A stretch of 10,391 nucleotides of DNA from Streptosporangiaceae bacterium (lineage in GTDB: Bacteria; Actinomycetota; Actinomycetes; Streptosporangiales; Streptosporangiaceae). Position 1 is the stretch's first letter, and every line of letters begins with the position of its first letter. The stretch spans positions 1 to 10,391 of the forward strand of contig JASHTT010000266.1 of the NCBI GenBank assembly GCA_030040415.1, given 5' to 3'. The position numbers and the translations under genes were made by a program. Positions 1-6,484 of this stretch are shown here, in pieces. The notes beneath the pieces were generated by a model. That model worked only from the letters and a program-made list of their open reading frames with translations. It did no database searches and was not told the origin of the DNA.

Positions 1-1
1 C

Positions 2-631
2 AACGTGCAGCAGGTCGCGGTGGCCAGTGACACCAAGCATGGCCCGCTGATCGCGGCGCTGACCGACAGCGGCGAGCTGATGGTCAAGGAAGGCAGCCTG
101 ACCGCGAACTCGAACCACGAACTCAGCAACGTCGGGGGCGGGATCGCGGTGGCCAGTGACGCCCGGAGTGGCCCGCTGATCGCGGCGCTGACCGACAGCG
201 GCGAGCTTATGGTCAAGGAAGGCAGCCTGACGGCGAACTGGAACCACGAACTCAGCAACGTCGATGACGATTCGGTCGCGATCGATGCCAACCACGGCCC
301 GTTGATAGCGGCGCTGCACGACGACGAGCTGATGGTCAAGGAAGGCAGCCTGACCGCGAACTGGAATCACCAGCTCGGCAACGTCGACCAGATCGCGGTA
401 GCCAGCGACGCCAAGCACGGCCCGCTGATCGCGGCGCTGACAGTCAGTGGCGACGCGATGGTCAAGGAAGGCAGCCTGACCGCGAACTGGAACGACGAGT
501 TCAACGGCGCACAGCAGATCGCCGTGGCCAGCGACGCCGTGAATGGCCCGCTGATCGGCATCCTGAACCCGGACGTCCAGCTGCTGGTTAAGGAGGGCAG
601 CCTGACGGCAAAGTGGAACACCGAGCATAAC
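2..631 (+). repeat. Five in-frame tandem repeats of ~126 bp
   Basis: Units lie at 2-127, 128-256, 257-379, 380-505 and 506-631 (126, 129, 123, 126, 126 bases). From the Gly-Pro codons onward, units 1 and 2 differ at only 3 of 87 bases by hand count, two silent and one changing the conserved Trp (tgg) to Ser (tcg) in unit 1. Units 3 and 4 are somewhat more diverged and unit 5 most. All length changes are multiples of three and sit at the inter-unit loop or the DSGEL turn, so the frame is kept. Confidence 0.93.
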
Positions 632-661
632 GGTGTAATCAGCATCGCCCTGGCCGGCTAG
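2..661 (+). CDS. Tandem-repeat protein, C-terminal part (5' end outside window)
   Basis: The reading frame is open to the left edge and the first visible residues (NVQQVAVASD) are already repeat sequence. The GTG at position 5 is therefore not the real start and the gene is partial. The visible 219 residues are five tandem units of 41-43 residues, followed by a short GVISIALAG tail and a TAG stop. Each unit reads roughly NV-x-x-IAVASDA-x-x-GPLIAAL, then a short turn, then LMVKEGSLTA-x-WN-x-E. The alternating hydrophobic strands and turns suggest one beta-propeller blade or beta-sheet repeat per unit. Similar 'VKEG-L-A-W' units occur, as I recall, at the ends of secreted actinobacterial proteins. 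Function unknown; a carbohydrate- or surface-binding role is only a guess. No signal peptide or catalytic domain can be judged because the N-terminus is missing. High confidence that it is coding, low on function. Confidence 0.85.
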   Translation, partial: NVQQVAVASDTKHGPLIAALTDSGELMVKEGSLTANSNHELSNVGGGIAVASDARSGPLIAALTDSGELMVKEGSLTANWNHELSNVDDDSVAIDANHGPLIAALHDDELMVKEGSLTANWNHQLGNVDQIAVASDAKHGPLIAALTVSGDAMVKEGSLTANWNDEFNGAQQIAVASDAVNGPLIGILNPDVQLLVKEGSLTAKWNTEHNGVISIALAG

Positions 662-771
662 GACGAGCCGGGAATCCGGAAGACCACATCACCGAACACG
701 TCCCGGTAGCAGGGCCAGATTCGGTCGGCGAGGCTGCTAGCCGCCTCGCGGCCATAGAGCCGCACCTCCAT
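658..771 (-). pseudogene. 5' remnant of a GNAT-type acetyltransferase gene (37 codons)
   Basis: On the minus strand an ATG at 771-769 begins four bases after the TGA of the upstream GNAT gene (778-776), an operon-like spacing. It opens 37 codons ending at TAG (660-658). The product starts MEVRLYGREAASSLADRIW and continues PCYRDVFGDV. That resembles the first strand and helix of GNAT N-acetyltransferases ('hydrophobic strand, AxxLAD, Y-x-x-VFGD'), but it stops before any acetyl-CoA-binding motif. The likeliest reading is a second acetyltransferase gene whose 3' part was lost, with the repeat gene now ending at the breakpoint. Its stop and the repeat gene's stop share the palindrome CTAG at 658-661. 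Alternatives: a genuine small ORF or chance. The family assignment is by eye from about 28 residues. Confidence 0.4.
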
Positions 772-775
772 TGGC

Positions 776-1339
776 TCAGGCGTCGATGCCACCGCCCGCC
801 AGGTTCCAGACGTTGGCGTGCCATTCGTGGACGAGGACGCTGTACAGGTCCGAGTCGCGCCAGCCGTCGCGGATCAGCGCCGTCTCCCGCATGCGGCCCT
901 CGTAGCTCATCCCGAGCCGCTGCAGGACGGCGGCTGACGCGAGATTGCGCGGGTCGCAGGTCGCGAAGATGCGGTGCAGGTTGTGCTCGTCGAACCCGAT
1001 CCGGACGAGCTGGCAGGCTGCCGCCGTGGCCAGCCCCCTTCCCCAGTAGTCCGGGTGCAGTGCATAGCTGATCTCCCCCTGATCCCGGCTGCGAAGCTTC
1101 AGCTCGCAGTTACCGACGACCCGTCCGCCCAGGGTGATCGCGTAGACGAACCTCGTCCTGATGCGCGAAGCCCACGCTTTCGCCGCTTCCTCGACGAACT
1201 CGCGTGTCTGCTCCGTCGTGTTGGGACCCCACGACTGGTAGCGGCAGACCCGGTCCTGGCTCGCCCAGGCGTGCACGGCCGGCCAGTCGTCCTCTTCGAT
1301 CGGCCTGAGCACCAAGTCCGCAGACCTTTGACCCGTCAC
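776..1339 (-). CDS. GNAT family N-acetyltransferase (RimJ/RimL-like)
   Basis: Predicted cytoplasmic acetyltransferase of 187 residues that transfers the acetyl group of acetyl-CoA to an amine; substrate unknown. It opens with the typical first strand LVLRPIEEDDWPAV (9-22). The acetyl-CoA pyrophosphate-binding motif A is at about 91-108 (SYALHPDYWGRGLATAAA, with the G-R-G-x-A loop). The RimL-type block NLASAAVLQRLGM follows at 132-144, then YEGRMRETALIRDGWRDSDLYSVL near the end. This order matches ribosomal-protein-type and antibiotic-type GNATs of the Acetyltransf_3 group, and the length is normal. The start is GTG at 1339-1337. No strong ribosome site precedes it and the frame stays open further upstream, so the exact start is uncertain. 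It is divergent from the gene at 1460 across 120 bases, and a short apparent GNAT remnant lies 4 bases downstream. Confidence 0.88.
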   Translation of the reverse strand: MTGQRSADLVLRPIEEDDWPAVHAWASQDRVCRYQSWGPNTTEQTREFVEEAAKAWASRIRTRFVYAITLGGRVVGNCELKLRSRDQGEISYALHPDYWGRGLATAAACQLVRIGFDEHNLHRIFATCDPRNLASAAVLQRLGMSYEGRMRETALIRDGWRDSDLYSVLVHEWHANVWNLAGGGIDA

Positions 1340-1421
1340 CCTCGCGACTATGCCACCGATCGGTGCGCGGCATCCGCACGGCTACCGGGCGAAAAGCATG
1401 GCTATGTGATGGAAGAGAGTG

Positions 1422-1433
1422 TTCACTGGTGAA
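1422..1433. promoter_or_regulatory. Short inverted repeat TTCAC-TG-GTGAA in the divergent intergenic region
   Basis: Between the GNAT gene and the secreted propeller gene, TTCAC and GTGAA face each other around TG. One more triplet on each side (GTG...CAC) also pairs if one base is allowed to bulge. It lies 27 bases upstream of the ATG at 1460 and could be a regulator site. Arms of five bases are easily found by chance, so confidence is low. I found no convincing -35/-10 pair in this 120-base gap. Confidence 0.2.
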
Positions 1434-1459
1434 GCACTGGCAATTCTAGGGGGGTCTAG

Positions 1460-2623
1460 ATGATCCGTATCCGTTACCTCATTCCTGCCGCCGGCACAAT
1501 CCTCGCCCTCGCGAGCCTGGCTGCGAGCCCGCCGGCAAGCGCCACCGCCGTACCCGCGAACGGAAACCTCTACGGGGTCGCCTGCGCGGCTGGCGGAACT
1601 TCCTGCGTCGCTGTCGGCTCTTACGAGAACGCGAGCGGGGACCACGTCGCCCTGGCGGAGACCTCGAGCGGCACCACCTGGAAGCAGGTCACGTTCCCGC
1701 TCCCGCACGGCGCAACGAGCGGCACGCTCGAGGGGGTTGCCTGCACATCCAGCAAGGCATGCACCGCTGTCGGTGAGGCCTACATCGGCACGTATCCGAA
1801 GGGCCATGAGGAGACGCTCGCCGGGCGCTGGGACGGCTCAAGCTGGAAACTGCAGTCGATACCGACGCCGAGCGGCGACAGTCCGGCGCTCCTGGCCGTG
1901 TCCTGCCTTAGCTCCGACAGTTGCATGGCGGTCGGCAACACGGAGACTTCGGCCTTCGCTGAGAGCTGGAACGGTCATGCCTGGTCGCTCAAGAGCATGC
2001 CCCTGCCCAGCGGAGCAGATGCTCCTGACGTCAGCGGCGTGTCCTGCGCCGGGTCCGACTGCACGGCCGTCGGAATCGTCTTCGACCGCTCCATCTCCGA
2101 CTACGACCTGGCTACCGCGTGGAGATGGAGCGGCAGCCACTGGGCGGTGACGTACTTGCCCAACCCCGCCTCGGCGACCGAAGGGGCCCAGCCCATCCAC
2201 GACGCCTGCTCCGGCGCGTCGGCCTGCACGGCAGTCGGGCTCTACGGGTCCGCGGCGGGCTTCTACCCGTACGTCGTCTCGCTTTCGGGCACGAAGTGGA
2301 AGCTGCAGAGCGCTCCGCCCCCGTCTGGCTCAACGAATAGCGAGCTCCGCGGGATCGCCTGCCCGTCGGCGAGCGACTGCGTCGCGACGGGCACGTCGAA
2401 GTCGAGCGTCAGTTTTGCCGAGCTTTGGAATGGCCACACCTGGAGCGTGCGTTCGAGCCCGGCACCGAAGGGGGCGACATTCATCGAGATCGCCGGGGCG
2501 AGCTGCAACAGCAAGGCCTCGTGCACGTCCGTCGGCTACTACCTAGTCAGCACGACGTACCTGGCGTTCGCGGAGCACTGGAACGGCTCGAAGTGGTCTT
2601 TGCAGCATCCGGTCAACCCCTGA
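1460..2623 (+). CDS. Secreted seven-repeat protein, predicted beta-propeller with seven cysteine pairs
   Basis: 387 residues. The N-terminus has Arg at 3 and 5, a hydrophobic stretch (about 7-22) and a likely signal peptidase I site after PASA (residue 29). The mature part is seven repeats of about 45-55 residues. Each has a [GA][VI][AS]C-x4-6-C-x-[AS][VT]G motif and later an SG/NG-x-x-W strand followed by a Pro-rich turn. Cysteines fall only in these motifs: 42/49, 95/101, 149/155, 196/201, 250/256, 301/307, 349/355, so all fourteen are accounted for. The protein begins with the Cys motif and ends with WNGSKWSLQ, giving seven copies of each half, as expected for a closed seven-bladed propeller. 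Function unknown; binding outside the cell is an inference. The start is supported by AGGGGGG at 1448-1454, five bases before ATG. It is divergent from the GNAT gene and appears monocistronic. Confidence 0.85.
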   Translation: MIRIRYLIPAAGTILALASLAASPPASATAVPANGNLYGVACAAGGTSCVAVGSYENASGDHVALAETSSGTTWKQVTFPLPHGATSGTLEGVACTSSKACTAVGEAYIGTYPKGHEETLAGRWDGSSWKLQSIPTPSGDSPALLAVSCLSSDSCMAVGNTETSAFAESWNGHAWSLKSMPLPSGADAPDVSGVSCAGSDCTAVGIVFDRSISDYDLATAWRWSGSHWAVTYLPNPASATEGAQPIHDACSGASACTAVGLYGSAAGFYPYVVSLSGTKWKLQSAPPPSGSTNSELRGIACPSASDCVATGTSKSSVSFAELWNGHTWSVRSSPAPKGATFIEIAGASCNSKASCTSVGYYLVSTTYLAFAEHWNGSKWSLQHPVNP

Positions 2624-2639
2624 TCTGTAGCTAGCGGCG

Positions 2640-2700
2640 CTGGTCAGGTCGGCTGCAGAAACACGCTCGCGGTGCCGCGTGCCCGCACCGACCTGGCCAG
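2640..2700 (+). terminator. Possible terminator: long inverted repeat after the propeller gene
   Basis: CTGGTCAGGTCGG (2640-2652) pairs with CCGACCTGGCCAG (2688-2700) over 13 bases with one G-T type mismatch. The loop of 35 bases can itself fold at CGCGG/CCGCG (2668-2679). It begins 16 bases after the stop of the propeller gene. There is no T-run, as is common for actinomycete terminators. The long loop lowers confidence. Confidence 0.35.
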
Positions 2701-2743
2701 CCAGCACCTAGGTACCGTTCGGTCGACATCCGGCGGTTATTGC

Positions 2744-2804
2744 TAGATACATTCGCGCGGCTGCCCACTCGATGTATACCCTCAGTGTGTACTTCGAGTG
2801 TATG
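2744..2804 (+). promoter_or_regulatory. PadR promoter with a cluster of TGTA half-sites
   Basis: The 61 bases at the PadR start hold ATACAT (2747-2752, the reverse complement of ATGTAT), ATGTAT (2772-2777), GTGTAC (2787-2792) and GTGTAT (2798-2803). Three sites are direct and one inverted. PadR-family operators are typically built from ATGT/ACAT half-sites, so this is a plausible autoregulatory operator. TATACC at 2775-2780 is a possible -10 and would place the start of transcription near 2787. A second possible -10 is TAGATA (2744-2749) with TCGACA (2723-2728), but the 15-base spacer is short. Inference from sequence only. Confidence 0.45.
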
Positions 2805-3347
2805 CTGGCCCGCGTGACTGTCGTTCCGCTCACCCTCCTCGGCCTGCTCGAGCGTGAGCCGAGCCACGGGTATGAGCTCAAGCGCGACTACGACAACTAC
2901 TTCGGCGGCGGCAGGCAACTGCCATTCGGCCAGGTGTACTCGACCCTCAGCCGGCTAGCCCGGGACGGCAAGGTAAGCGGCGGGGATACTGAGCCGGGAG
3001 CTGGGCCAGCCCGCAAGCGCTACGCGATCACCGAGCTCGGGGCGAGCGAAGTCGACGAGTGGCTGCGTGAGCCAGCCGATCCTGAGCCTTATCTGCAATC
3101 CGTGCTGTTCACGAAGGTCGTGCTGGCCCTGATGCTTGATCGGCCGGCCGACAGCTATCTGGCTGCTCAGCGCGCTTCCCACCTCAATCGGATGCGGGAA
3201 CTGACCGAGATCAAGCGCACCACCAGCAGCCTCATGGACGCGCTGCAGGCCGACCACGCCCTGTTCCATCTCGAAGCCGATCTCCGCTGGATTGACGTGA
3301 CGTCAGCCAGGCTCGAAGCCCTGGCGGAAATGGTGCATGCCCGATGA
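2802..3347 (+). CDS. PadR family transcriptional regulator
   Basis: DNA-binding repressor, probably sensing a drug, peptide or phenolic compound and controlling the ABC genes that follow. Residues about 9-85 are the PadR winged helix: LTLLGLLEREPSHGYELKRDYD, then LPFGQVYSTLSRLARDGKV (recognition helix region) and the wing strand RKRYAITELG. The C-terminal half (about 95-180) is helical and would form the dimer interface seen in the longer PadR subgroup. The same frame has starts at ATG 2772, GTG 2787, ATG 2802 and GTG 2814, and none has a good ribosome site. I chose ATG 2802, which leaves nine residues before the LTLLGLL core. If TATACC at 2775-2780 is the -10, the mRNA would begin near GTG 2787 and could be leaderless. 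The stop overlaps the ATPase start (ATGA at 3344-3347), so the two are translationally coupled. Confidence 0.9.
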   Translation: MLARVTVVPLTLLGLLEREPSHGYELKRDYDNYFGGGRQLPFGQVYSTLSRLARDGKVSGGDTEPGAGPARKRYAITELGASEVDEWLREPADPEPYLQSVLFTKVVLALMLDRPADSYLAAQRASHLNRMRELTEIKRTTSSLMDALQADHALFHLEADLRWIDVTSARLEALAEMVHAR

Positions 3348-4072
3348 CCTCCTTCAGTCTCCGCCGCGACCCGGGGCCGGACGGCTGCCTGGTCGAGGTG
3401 AAGAACCTGTACAAGTCCTTCGGCGCGACGCCCGCGCTGGTCGATGCCAGCCTGTCGGTGCGCGGCGGCGAAGTGCTCGCCGTGATGGGCCCGAGCGGCT
3501 CCGGCAAATCCACGCTGCTGCACTGCATGGCCGGCATCTTCACCCCGGACAAGGGCGAGGTCTGGTTCGACGGCCAGCGCCTGGACCAGCTCAGTGATAC
3601 CGGGAGGACGCAGCTGCGGCGTAGCGCGTTCGGTTTCGTGTTCCAGTTCGGCCAGCTTGTGCCCGAGCTGACAGTGAGCGACAACATCGCTCTGCCGCTC
3701 CTGCTCAACCGGGTCAGCCGCAAGGCCGCATACGCCAGGGCCGAAGCGTGGCTGGCGCGGCTTGGCCTGGACGGGCTCGGCGAGCGGCGGACTGGCGAGC
3801 TATCCGGCGGGCAGGCACAGCGCGTCGCGCTGGCCCGCGCACTGGTCGGGCAGCCGAAGGTGCTGTTCGCCGACGAGCCAACCGGGTCGCTCGACACGCT
3901 CACCGGCGAGATGGTGATGGAACTCATGACCGCGGTGACCCGCGAGGAAGGCAGCACGGTGGTTCTCGTGACGCACGACGCCCGGGTGGCCGCCTACGCC
4001 GACCGGGAGGTCATGGTCCGCGACGGCCGGGTCATCGACCGGTCCGGCGCGCAAGTCGAGGTGGGTCGGTAA
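3344..4072 (+). CDS. ABC transporter ATP-binding protein (MacB/LolD-like, partner of FtsX-type permease)
   Basis: 242 residues; hydrolyses ATP to drive the permease encoded next. All nucleotide-binding motifs are intact: Walker A GPSGSGKST (49-57), Q-loop Gln in VFQFGQLVPELTV (about 101), signature LSGGQAQR (153-160), Walker B VLFADEPTG with catalytic Glu (about 178), D-loop SLD and switch His in VTHD (211). The 'FADEPTGSLD' block and the 'QLVPELTV-x-DN' stretch are typical of the subfamily that pairs with FtsX-like permeases (LolD, MacB, BceA types). A 15-residue N-terminal extension precedes the usual first strand LVEVKNLYKSFG. The ATG at 3344 overlaps the PadR stop and the TAA at 4070-4072 overlaps the permease ATG, so the three genes are almost certainly one transcript. 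Confidence 0.95.
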   Translation: MTSFSLRRDPGPDGCLVEVKNLYKSFGATPALVDASLSVRGGEVLAVMGPSGSGKSTLLHCMAGIFTPDKGEVWFDGQRLDQLSDTGRTQLRRSAFGFVFQFGQLVPELTVSDNIALPLLLNRVSRKAAYARAEAWLARLGLDGLGERRTGELSGGQAQRVALARALVGQPKVLFADEPTGSLDTLTGEMVMELMTAVTREEGSTVVLVTHDARVAAYADREVMVRDGRVIDRSGAQVEVGR

Positions 4073-6405
4073 TGTACCGGCTCGGCCTGCGGCTGAGCTT
4101 GCACAGCGGTCGTGAGGCGCTGGTGCGCCTCATCGTCACGGCGATCGCCGTGGCCATCGGCGTCGCGATCATGCTAGCGGTGCTTGCGGACTTCAACGCG
4201 TTCAAGACCACCAACAACCGTCCGTCCTGGGAGTCCACCATCGGTGCCGCGGTGACCCGGGATTACGCCGCCAGCCGCCACGCAGAACTGTGGAACTACA
4301 GCAACGACATCTACCAGGGCCAGACCATCGAACGGCTCGACCTGGCGGCGCTCGGTCCGGCGGCGCCGGTGCCGCCGGGCATCTCCAGGCTCCCTGCGAG
4401 CGGGCAATATTACGCCTCACCGGCCCTGGCAGCCCTCCTTCGCAGCGTGCCCGCGGACGAACTGGGCGCCCGCTTCCCAGGCAAGCTCGCGGGCACCATC
4501 GGCCAGCGGGCGCTGACCGGGCCCGACGAACTGGTGATCTACGTCGGCTACGCACCGGCGAAGCTCGCCACCATGCCGGCCACGACCCTCGTGGACAAGA
4601 TCGCCACGGTGCACGCACGCACGATCTGGACGAACTACTTCCGTGACGCGTTCGTGGCCGGCGCGATCGCCTTCGTGTTCCCGATCCTGATTCTCATAGG
4701 CACAGCGACCCGTCTGGCCGCCGCTCGGCGGGAGGAACGCTACGCGGCGCTACGTCTGGTCGGGGCTACGACCCAGCAGGTCGGCGTGATCTCTTCGGTC
4801 GAAGCCATAGTCAGCGCTCTGCTGGGCACGCTGGCCGGGATCGGAATCTTCATGCTGTTCCAGCCTGTACTGGCCGACACGGCGATCACCAGCGCCCGGT
4901 ACTTCCCCGACGAGGTAACGCCAACCATCGGCGGATACCTGCTCGTGCTGATCGTGGTTCCAGTGGCGTCGGCGATCGCGGCGCTCGTGTCAATTAACCG
5001 GGTGCGAATCTCACCGCTCGGCGTCAGCCGCAAGGTGAAGCCAGCCCAGCCAACCGCCTGGTCCGTCACCCCGCTGGTCTTCGGCCTGGTCCTGTTCGGC
5101 CTCAGCATGGTGGAGACAGACCGGCAGCACTTTGGCGGGCCGGCCCCGCTCGCCTTCATCGTGATCATGATTGGCCTAGTCGCCGCGGGGCCGTGGCTCA
5201 CCGCCCAGGCCGCGCGTTTGCTTGGCCGGCTGTCGGCCGGCCCGGCTCCGCTCCTGGCGGCGCGGCGGCTGACTGACAACCCGAGGCTGGCATTCAGGGC
5301 AGTCAGCGGGCTGGTCCTCGCGGTGTTCCTGGGCACCGTCGTCGCGGGCCTGCTCCCAGCCGTAGAGCACACCGAGAAGAGCCCGAGCGCGGCTGCACTC
5401 AGCAGCGTGCTGCTCGATGGCTTCACCTCGGCGCCCGTCTGCGGCAACGACGCGAACTGCGGCAACGGTGGGTCGGCCACGCCGCTCAACCAGCTGGCAG
5501 GGTCGTCTGTGCAGCAGCGGCGGATCGGGCTTGATGGCCTGCCGCCGCAGGAGGGTGCCGCCCTGGTGTCCGGGCTGCGAGCCATCAGGGGCACCACTGT
5601 CATTCCGATCTACTCCCTGAAGCCGAGCGGGGCCAAGAGCCGATCCAGGCCGACCGTCCAGGCGCCTGGCGGCGGGCTCGGCGTCGGCATGATCACGTGC
5701 GCCGGACTGCGGGAGCTAGCGGTCCTCGGTCAGTGCGCGCCCGGCCGCGTGGCGGTACTGGTCCCGGCCTCGAACCTGTTTAACGACAACCCTCAGTACA
5801 GCACCCAGCCGATAGCCAGCGCCGCCAGCCCCGCCGCTTCCGGCGATTCCCGCGGCCTGTACCTGCAGGACGTACTGGTAAAGGTGAACGGTCCTGCCAC
5901 CCTCGAGAAAGCCCGTACCTATCTGGTCACGCATGCCACGCAGTCCGCGTCCGGTACGGCACCCCGGACTTTCGGCGAGGCAGTCGAGGCCCGCGCCAGC
6001 ATCGCTGCCACCGTCGAGCGGCTGATCGACGTCGCGGTTACGCTGACCCTGATAGTGGCCGGCTGCAGCCTGGCTGTAGCCGTCGGCGGCAGCCTCGTCG
6101 AGCGCAAGAGATCATTTACGCTCCTGCGGGTCAGCGGCACGTCGACCGCCACGCTCTACCAGGTGGTACTTCTGGAGGCGATACTGCCGCTGGCTGCCGC
6201 GACGATCGTGGCAGGCGCCCTGGCCTACGCGCTCGCGATGATGATCACTGACGCTGTCTCGCCCGCCGGGGCAGCGGTGCCGGTCCCAGGGCAGGCCTAC
6301 TACATAACCATGGGCATCGGCCTTGCCGCGTCCCTGCTGGTGATCCTCGCCTCGCTGCCGCTGCTCGGCCGCATCACCGGGCCTGCCAGCGTGCGCTTCG
6401 AGTGA
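4072..6405 (+). CDS. FtsX-like ABC transporter permease with two FtsX domains
   Basis: 777 residues, membrane-bound partner of the upstream ATPase. By eye there are about ten membrane segments, near 18-40, 195-215, 242-265, 288-308, 332-347, 358-378, 411-430, 650-675, 700-724 and 746-766. Two FtsX-type cores are recognisable: AARREERYAALRLVGAT (217-233) and VERKRSFTLLRVSGTS (676-691), each followed by a hydrophobic hairpin. Large outside domains lie at about 41-190 and 431-648. The second carries four cysteines (457, 463, 543, 555) that could form disulfides. This duplicated architecture suits MacB/BceB-like systems that move or sense lipids, peptides or antibiotics rather than small nutrients; the substrate is unknown. 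The frame is open from 3748, but the real start is ATG 4072, with GAGGTGGG at 4058-4065 and a TAATG overlap with the ATPase stop. Confidence 0.92.
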   Translation: MYRLGLRLSLHSGREALVRLIVTAIAVAIGVAIMLAVLADFNAFKTTNNRPSWESTIGAAVTRDYAASRHAELWNYSNDIYQGQTIERLDLAALGPAAPVPPGISRLPASGQYYASPALAALLRSVPADELGARFPGKLAGTIGQRALTGPDELVIYVGYAPAKLATMPATTLVDKIATVHARTIWTNYFRDAFVAGAIAFVFPILILIGTATRLAAARREERYAALRLVGATTQQVGVISSVEAIVSALLGTLAGIGIFMLFQPVLADTAITSARYFPDEVTPTIGGYLLVLIVVPVASAIAALVSINRVRISPLGVSRKVKPAQPTAWSVTPLVFGLVLFGLSMVETDRQHFGGPAPLAFIVIMIGLVAAGPWLTAQAARLLGRLSAGPAPLLAARRLTDNPRLAFRAVSGLVLAVFLGTVVAGLLPAVEHTEKSPSAAALSSVLLDGFTSAPVCGNDANCGNGGSATPLNQLAGSSVQQRRIGLDGLPPQEGAALVSGLRAIRGTTVIPIYSLKPSGAKSRSRPTVQAPGGGLGVGMITCAGLRELAVLGQCAPGRVAVLVPASNLFNDNPQYSTQPIASAASPAASGDSRGLYLQDVLVKVNGPATLEKARTYLVTHATQSASGTAPRTFGEAVEARASIAATVERLIDVAVTLTLIVAGCSLAVAVGGSLVERKRSFTLLRVSGTSTATLYQVVLLEAILPLAAATIVAGALAYALAMMITDAVSPAGAAVPVPGQAYYITMGIGLAASLLVILASLPLLGRITGPASVRFE

Positions 6406-6413
6406 CCGGCGCA

Positions 6414-6433
6414 CGGGCACGTCGCGCTGCCCG
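6414..6433 (+). terminator. Possible short hairpin after the ABC operon
   Basis: CGGGCA (6414-6419) and TGCCCG (6428-6433) form a six-base stem with an eight-base loop, starting nine bases after the permease stop. There is no T-run. It could end the PadR-ABC transcript, but short GC-rich stems are frequent here by chance. Confidence 0.3.
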
Positions 6434-6454
6434 CTAGCACGCTCGCCACCGGGT

Positions 6455-6460
6455 TAAGGT
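6455..6460 (+). promoter_or_regulatory. Possible -10 element TAAGGT upstream of the TOPRIM gene
   Basis: TAAGGT fits the actinomycete -10 pattern TAnnnT and sits 25 bases before the ATG at 6485, implying a short leader. No good -35 is seen 16-18 bases upstream. If real, the TOPRIM gene has its own promoter and is not simply read through from the ABC operon. Confidence 0.3.
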
Positions 6461-6484
6461 TGGCGCACGGACAGAGCGACCTCG

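Noticed and set aside
639..824. 61-codon minus-strand ORF rich in Arg, Ser and Pro
   Set aside because: Overlaps the GNAT gene in another frame, has low-complexity composition typical of GC-rich shadow frames, and the 658-771 frame gives a far more protein-like sequence.
3748..4071. N-terminal extension of the permease to 3748
   Set aside because: It lies inside the ATPase gene in another frame and is Arg/Gly/Ala-rich out-of-frame translation. ATG 4072 has a ribosome site and begins the expected first membrane segment.
4740..5603. 287-codon minus-strand ORF opposite the permease
   Set aside because: Long antisense ORFs are expected in high-GC genes; the product is Ser/Thr/Arg/Pro-rich with no domain, and the plus-strand permease is unambiguous.
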